Assembly: GCF_030272615.1 (NCBI RefSeq)
Contig: NC_081414.1
Span: forward strand, 658,760,292-658,824,291
Reading direction: 5' to 3'
Source of the DNA: Cryptomeria japonica
Taxonomy: Eukaryota > Streptophyta > Pinopsida > Cupressales > Cupressaceae
Length of the DNA stretch: 64,000 nt
Numbering within the stretch: position 1 is the first letter of the stretch; every line of letters starts with the position of its first letter. Position numbers and translations under genes: made by a program. This document shows, piece after piece, positions 58,101 to 64,000 of this stretch. The notes beneath the pieces are model-generated. The model was not told the origin of the DNA and made no database searches. It was given only the letters and a program-made list of their open reading frames with translations.

Positions 58101-59273
58101 ATACGTCTCTACTCCCAGAGATCATTATGGCAAGTTAAGGGTTGTTAATGTGAAATGCTTGAAGTGGGGTGTTATTAACGTCACTGATGTCATTTCACTC
58201 TTATCACTTGGTGAAGTTTAAGAAGCGCGACAAGAGAAAGGGATAGGTTGTGCAACATAGCAGAGAATAGAGACCGACTCTATACTGATTACACAAAAAC
58301 AATAATTGACTTTCCTTTACAAAATTTTGAAGAAAGGAATGAAGAGTGTCTTCAAAATTGAAGGCCTCATATTCTTGCAAATTATTTTAAATATTTTATG
58401 CTCCACATGGTTAAGACATTTATTATATTAAAATATATTAAATGCACCTCATTATGTTTGTACTTAAACTTCTTTCAATCAAAAAGCAAAGAAAACAGTC
58501 AACTCTTGTAATGTACTTTGAAATACATGTCATAGATGTGTTTTCATAAGGAAAGGAAAAGGTAATATCATGAGAAATATGCCGGCAAGATGTTCCATCA
58601 TTAAAGTTCAAAAATCAATTTTAGCATAGTGGCCTACAAAAATCACCATTAATTTTCTAAGTAATGATTTTAAGAGTGGAATTGATTCAATAAAAAAATT
58701 TAAAAAAAATCTTCCTTTGGTAGGAGACGTGGCTGTTTTATTTTAAATATACATTTATATGGAAAATAATTATTACATGGTAGAGGACCACAAAACACCT
58801 CAGAAAAAAAAATTATTTATGTAGAGTGTCTAATATTTCAAAAGTAGGTTGAAAGGTTTTGTTAAAAATTTTAAAAAATATTAAAGTTTTTGTGCAAGTT
58901 TAATTTGAGTTTGAATCCGTTCGTATATATTTTAAAGGTTATAAATAGTTAAAAGTTTTAGTGGTGATTAATTCATGTCATATTTAAATCTTTATCATAT
59001 ATTATAATTCTTTTCGATTTTACTTTATGTTTATTAAAATTTGAAATTTAATAATTTTGAGGTTAAATTGTTTATTTTATAAAATAATTGTCAAAATTTA
59101 TGTTAATATTTTAGAGGAGAAATATTTTTATAATCTATTTGTGTAATTGTCATAATGAAAATATTGTATTAAAAATGTATATTGTGATTTTCATATAATT
59201 TTCTAAGATTAGTTATAGTGATTGTTAAGTTATCTCTATATGTGGATCTTCTGGGTCAACCAAAGATGATAGT

Positions 59274-59510
59274 GTGAAAAATTCCAAATGGAATCTCCTA
59301 CCTTGCGAGATGCTCAAAGTTAATTTCCATGGTACGTCCCAAGACAATCCAAGAGTGCTAAGAGTTGGTTGTGTCATAGGAGACATGAAAGGGGAGGTAA
59401 ATTGGGTAGATTCTAAGAAACTTGGGAAAGGAACAAGCAATGAAATGGATGTTCAATCTCTATCATTTGCGTTTCAAGTATGCATTACAAATGTTATTCT
59501 TGATCTCTAA
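59274..59510 (+). pseudogene. RNase H fragment, unit B
   Basis: LKVNFHGTSQDNPRVLRVGC, VIGDMKGEVNWVDSKKL, TSNEMDVQSLSFAFQVCITN, then stop. The first catalytic Asp is His (NFHG). Same truncation as in unit A, so the break predates the duplication. Confidence 0.75.
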
Positions 59511-59599
59511 TTATAAAAAGGCAATTCCATGATAATAATAAATACAATAAAAATAAAGGTTCATCTAATTGGAAAACTAGTAGCAATCAATAGTCGTAT

Positions 59600-60340
59600 A
59601 AAAAAAAGTACGACAAAAATTAACAATTTTAAATTCATTTATAATATAGCATTACTACAAGGAAGGTAATAAATATACCAACACGAATTGGAAAAATTTG
59701 TCATTATTTACATAGATTTTAAAATCATTAGCTAAAATATTTTAGAGTGGGAGGATTTAAGTGGGATGGCACTTGTTTAAGGTACCCACTAAGATTGAGT
59801 AAATTTGTTAGACATGGTGAACCTCACTCATTTATGAAGAAGATTGTTAGCAATCATCCCACACATGTGGTGATAGTTCTTTCATAGCTTTGAATAATAT
59901 GTTGGCTTCTCCATTGAGAATCCCAAAAAAGTGAGGCATTTCACTTGGATGGTTACCCTACAATAGGGGAGTAACCAAAGAATATGATGAGGTCATGATG
60001 ACATCCTTGATACTTGAAAATGGTGCAAAGAAGTTGTTAAGGATTTTTAGGCACTTGGGTGAGTGTGTGAAGCAAAGATTAATACTAGTCACAATAATGA
60101 TGGTATCACATAATGAAGTCTATACAATGGAGCTCATCTTCAACCATAAACCTTAAGAGTATACCTTGTGTCTAGCAAATGGGAAGTGTTAAACATTGTC
60201 AAGTTTGATTTGGGACATTTCAAGGAGGTCTTTATCATTGACTCTTCTCTTATTAAGAGTGTTATTTGTAAGATGACAAACACAAACTACTTTAAGAATC
60301 TCCCTAGATGTGTATGATTATTGCAGTGCCATCAATTTTC
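59600..60340. other. Unit-B-specific block, no gene recognised
   Basis: Short, shifting protein-like pieces on + with many stops; I cannot name a family. No counterpart in unit A. Confidence 0.35.
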
Positions 60341-60964
60341 CTCTCAAACATCATGGATATTATAAGGGAATGAGGATCAGTGTGATTCATTGACACATTG
60401 TAGACACGTATAGAAAATACATAACATGGAGAAAAATTGTTAGATGCAATCATAAGGTAGACACTAATGTAGACTTGACTAATGGGATCTAATTTGTAGG
60501 AGCTCCTCACCTCCTCAATAGAATCCAATGTTCTATTATTGGCAACATGAAAAAATATATCATGAAATCCCTTATTGAATTTAAATCAAATTGGGAAACA
60601 TTGTAAAGCCCTAAAAGGGAGCTTATAGGAGTGCATTAAGAATGTAATAAATGTCATTTATTTTTTATTAAAAAATGATGGCACTTAGGCAAAGGTTAAA
60701 GAGAGAAAAAGGGAGCTTATGGAGGTAAATGACTTTAGTTATAATGATAGTAATTAGTGTATCTCTTTGTAAAAAAATTTAAAATTTTATCAATAAAGAA
60801 TTAACTTGATGAATATCAAATTCAAGACATGATCAATAAAGAATCAACGTGATGAATAAAATATTCAATACATTGAGTACAATAAATACGTCTCAATATA
60901 ATCAATATATAGTGGGTCAATATATAAGTACAATAAATGCGTCTCAATATAATCAACATATAGA

Positions 60965-61450
60965 CAATAAGTATTAATAATGGACAAAAATGCAAAAGAA
61001 CAACAAAAATACCCTTATATGTACTATGGAAAACCCCTCTCAAAGAAAAAATTCAACATCCAATAGCACCCACACTACTCAATGTATTATCTCAAGAACA
61101 AGATTACAATATAGTTGTAGAATTCTCACATACAACCTTTGAAGTATCAAACACCCTAGTTGCATTCATCTATGTGAATGAGAAAATGAGAACCATGTGC
61201 CGCATATCCCAATCCATACTTTGACATGTGTAACCTACAAGAGATACAAGCAATCTAACCTTAGCCATCAAGAAAAAGGTTACACCTATTAATCTCAACA
61301 ACTATCATGTGATTGCTTTTATAGAACAAGTTTGCACAAAACCACTATGAGGTATTACATAAATCATTTGCTCCAAAACCATAAGCTTGCTAATAGTGAC
61401 CACAAATTAAATATTTGATACCAAGTTTTTCTAATAATAAATGTTTTTTC
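60965..61450 (-). mobile_element. Copia-like LTR fragment in unit B
   Basis: Matches 57065-57560 (ACTATGGAAAACCCCTCTCA, AGAACAAGATTACA, CATCTATGTGAATGAGAAAA). Ends not defined; the sequence up to about 61750 may belong to it. Confidence 0.45.
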
Positions 61451-61797
61451 CACCATACCACCCACATTAAATATTTATGTCAATGTCTCATACAACATAT
61501 AAATGTTCCCAAGAATGTCTAACCCATAAGTTACCCACATCTCTAAGATGCGCCATAATTAAATATTTATTTTTACATTATAAACATTATAATGCAAGGT
61601 GTACAACACACATTTTCCAATACTCATGCACCCTCTTAAAGACCCATACCACACCAAGTTGTCAAGTGAAAATAATGCAATACACAAATAATGTCATCCA
61701 CTAGTGGATAATAGTGTACACCATATTTCAAGTCATGATTTTTTAGTGGACATCTCCTGGCTCTAATAATTGCAAAGTAATAATAAGCACAAATTGT

Positions 61798-63153
61798 GAT
61801 GCCCTTGCCCAAAAAGTGCTTTAGAACCTATATGTTCTGAATCTATCGATGATGAGTGAACTCCAATCATAAGTAATCCTATTTTGAGGAGAGATGATCT
61901 TAAAATGTGCTAGAATTGGAGTAGGAAAAAGTTTATATGCTTAAAATCATCATTGTTTAACTAGAAATAATAAGGAAATCGTGAATCCCTATTCTAGCAA
62001 TTCAAACATAAACCAATGAAATAGATGCATAATAGAATCAAATTTAAACAATATAAAACTCCCTATTCTGCATCATAGCTTCTATTGTTCTTCTCTTCTT
62101 TGTGGTATGATGGCTCACAAATATCACATTGGCAACCTGCAATTGACACAAAGATTCAAAGTTCGTGATTGTATTGTGATTGTTGAAAATGGAGAATTGA
62201 TCCTGAATTTATAGATTTTTGGAGAGGATTGATTGAGAGGTGGAACATAATGATTAAGAGATGGAACTCAGGTGAGCTCACATGTTGATTGATAGTTGAC
62301 CTGTTGATTTGGAGGTGGAATAGAATTGATTGAATTGTTAATTGAGTTGACTGATTGAGAAAAAAGTTGATTGAAAGATGAAAAAGAATGATTGGAGGAT
62401 AATTGATTGATGAAAAAGAAAGCTCTATTTAAAAAAAGCTCATTAGAAGATAGAAATAGGAATTGAAAAGATAATTGAATTAATTAATTTTGCATGTGCT
62501 TGCACTTTGACTTTGATTTTCAATTTAATCTTTGTATGAGATTTAATTCAAATATTAAATTTATTTTAAATTCAATCTTGTTATTTGAATATATTTAGAA
62601 CTTGACTTTGGTATTCAATTTGATTTTTGAAATCATGCACATGTATTTGAAATTAGACAAAATTAGAAGAATATGAATTTGAATTGGGAGAATTAATGAA
62701 ATTAGAAGAATAAATTAGTTAATTAAATAATTTAAAGAAACTATTTAATTATTTAGAAATTGAATTTAATTAAATAATAAAGATTATTTAAATTAAAGGA
62801 ATTAAATCGCAATTAATTAATTAAATAATATTTAATTAATATTTAGAAAAAGGTTGAATGATTAATTGAATATAGATAGAAATTGAAAATGAATTTATTT
62901 AAATAATAAAGATTATTTAAATTGAAGGATTAAAATCATAATTAATTAAATAATAAATATTTAATTAACATTAGAAAATGGTTTAAATGATTAAACGATG
63001 ATAGAATTGAAAATAGAATAATTAGTAAGATTATGAGGAAATGTGAAATTAGAAGAATAAGATTAATTAACTTAATTAAATAATTAAATAATTATTTAAC
63101 CAATTTGGACGAATAAATAGTACACGATCAATGAGACATTTTTAGGTATCTAC
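61798..63153 (-). mobile_element. 3' LTR of the TGTAGAYACC family (~1.36 kb)
   Basis: On the minus strand it starts TGTAGATACCTAAAAATGTC at 63153, with the usual AATTAAATAATTAAATTA-rich stretch (62.45-63.1 kb). The low-coordinate end is uncertain; TGATGCCC at 61798 is the best candidate. The adjoining polypurine tract shows it is a 3' LTR and not a solo LTR. Confidence 0.7.
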
Positions 63154-63172
63154 ATTTGCCCCTCTTTGAGAC
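63154..63172 (-). promoter_or_regulatory. Polypurine tract next to the 3' LTR
   Basis: The minus strand reads CTCAAAGAGGGGCAAA, directly before TGTAGATACC. Confidence 0.7.
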
Positions 63173-64000
63173 AATGTCGGAACAATGTTGTTTCAAAGAA
63201 AACAAAAAAAATTTATGCCCCAATATATGCCCCAATGATGCTTAGGGTGTAATCCCCCCTCGAGAGATTGTTTATGCATTAAAGGTATGAATGATCTCTC
63301 GAAAGAAGAAGAATGTGAGGTAGAAGAATAGTTAGTTGATTAGAGATAGAGATAGGTAATGTGAAGATGATATTAAGATAGAATATGAGAGAATGAACCT
63401 TAGTATGAAATATGAGAATTAGATGATTGATATGAGATGATAGATTGAAAATGATAGACTGAAAAAGAAGATGATGGTTTTCATGAACTTTTGTGCCTTT
63501 ATTCATAGCGCAATATATATTCATTATTGATCCTTATTATGTAACAATGGAGCTTTGCACATCAGGGTATAAGGAACCAAGATGTAAAGATATCTCATTG
63601 AAGAAACAAACATGTAGCAGACAAGGAGTGAACCCTCCATTCTGGGAATTATGCTAGGGGTCGAGGTATGTGTGGCATTCAAAAGCTGAATGCTCCTATC
63701 ACAGACACCCACTAGAGAAATTGCCCCAGAACTTCATTGGTTCACACAACAAACAACAAACAAAGAAAAATATAATGCCCATCATGGCTCCTCTAGTCAC
63801 TTGTGGACATCCTCGAGTAGCATACGAACATGATCTATCGCCAAATGATAAAAGATAAATATTGACCCAGACAAAATTCGGTAGCTATACTGATTTGTGC
63901 CTTCGTTCTCAGTTGCTTGATGTGATGGTTGATAATGTTTGATCTCATAAAGTTGCGAACCCCGTTTAAAACTGTTATGTCTGATTTTGAGTGTATCCAT
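63173..64000 (-). mobile_element. 3' internal region of an LTR element running off the window
   Basis: Minus-strand sequence upstream of the polypurine tract. It has three short open frames (63279-63524, 63524-63712, 63797-64000) that I do not recognise. Probably the untranslated stretch between pol and the 3' LTR. The element's coding part would lie beyond 64000. Confidence 0.5.

Larger units (their letters stand above)
58395..61450. repeat. Large direct duplication, unit B
   Basis: Counterpart of 53450-57565, shorter by about 1 kb. The offset falls from about 4.9 kb at the left to 3.9 kb at the right because of internal gains and losses. It has its own unique middle (59600-60340). Confidence 0.88.

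Noticed and set aside
60001-60340. Host protein-coding exon
   Set aside because: Only short frames with stops; no consistent reading frame or recognisable family.

Overview
This window looks like gene-poor, repeat-dominated nuclear DNA from a seed plant. A gymnosperm (conifer-type) giga-genome is my best guess but is inference. The evidence is plant-type Ty3/Gypsy elements (a chromovirus and a Tat-type element with two RNase H domains), a Ty1/Copia element, a plant L1-type LINE with its own RNase H, large AT-rich LTRs, many solo LTRs and a long degenerate TTAGGG-like array. I found no intact host gene, tRNA, rRNA, CRISPR array or organelle segment. Almost every coding signal is a broken transposon gene.

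1-3.3 kb: a tandemly duplicated Gypsy gag relic (minus strand), then anonymous AT-rich DNA. 3.29-25.95 kb: one degenerate Copia element (minus strand), stretched to about 22.7 kb by nested insertions. Its 3' LTR (3294-7949) is split by a 3.7 kb solo LTR (3438-7132, duplication TAACA). Its RNase H is split by an LTR-like insert (about 8383-9259). Its RT is split by a solo LTR of its own family (9845-10810, AGAAC). Its integrase is split by a complete chromovirus (12091-19923, CTTAA). The stretch between protease and GAG-pre-integrase is split by a second large solo LTR (20467-25545, CCGAC/TCGAC), which itself holds a third-level solo LTR (20938-22057, AGATG).

26.7-36.1 kb: a Tat-type Gypsy element on the minus strand. 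It shows gag, a zinc finger, protease, a G-patch-like segment, RT, RNase H, an archaeal-type second RNase H and integrase, with few stops. Its LTRs were not resolved. 36.18-37.24 kb is a duplicate of 21.04-22.12 kb and shares a nested-insertion junction with it. 37.6-38.3 kb is an AT-rich tandem repeat. 38.3-40.3 kb is a degenerate telomere-like array split by a solo LTR (38459-39093, GGTTT).

40.6-48.8 kb: a LINE with ORF1 (zinc knuckle), ORF2 (endonuclease, RT, zinc-binding domain, RNase H) and then an unusual extra reading frame (ORF3, about 46.75-48.34 kb) lying before the LINE-like 3' end. I do not recognise its protein. It is the best candidate here for something undescribed. 48.8-53.5 kb holds simple and tandem repeats, including a 60-bp palindrome-bearing duplication and a 160-bp triplication. 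53.45-61.45 kb is a diverged direct duplication (offset about 4-5 kb) with truncated RNase H relics. 61.8-64 kb is the 3' LTR, polypurine tract and part of the interior of one more minus-strand LTR element that runs off the window.

The genes do not form a pathway. Each element once encoded its own replication machinery, and the nesting gives their relative order of arrival. All calls come from reading the sequence by eye; no database search was run.
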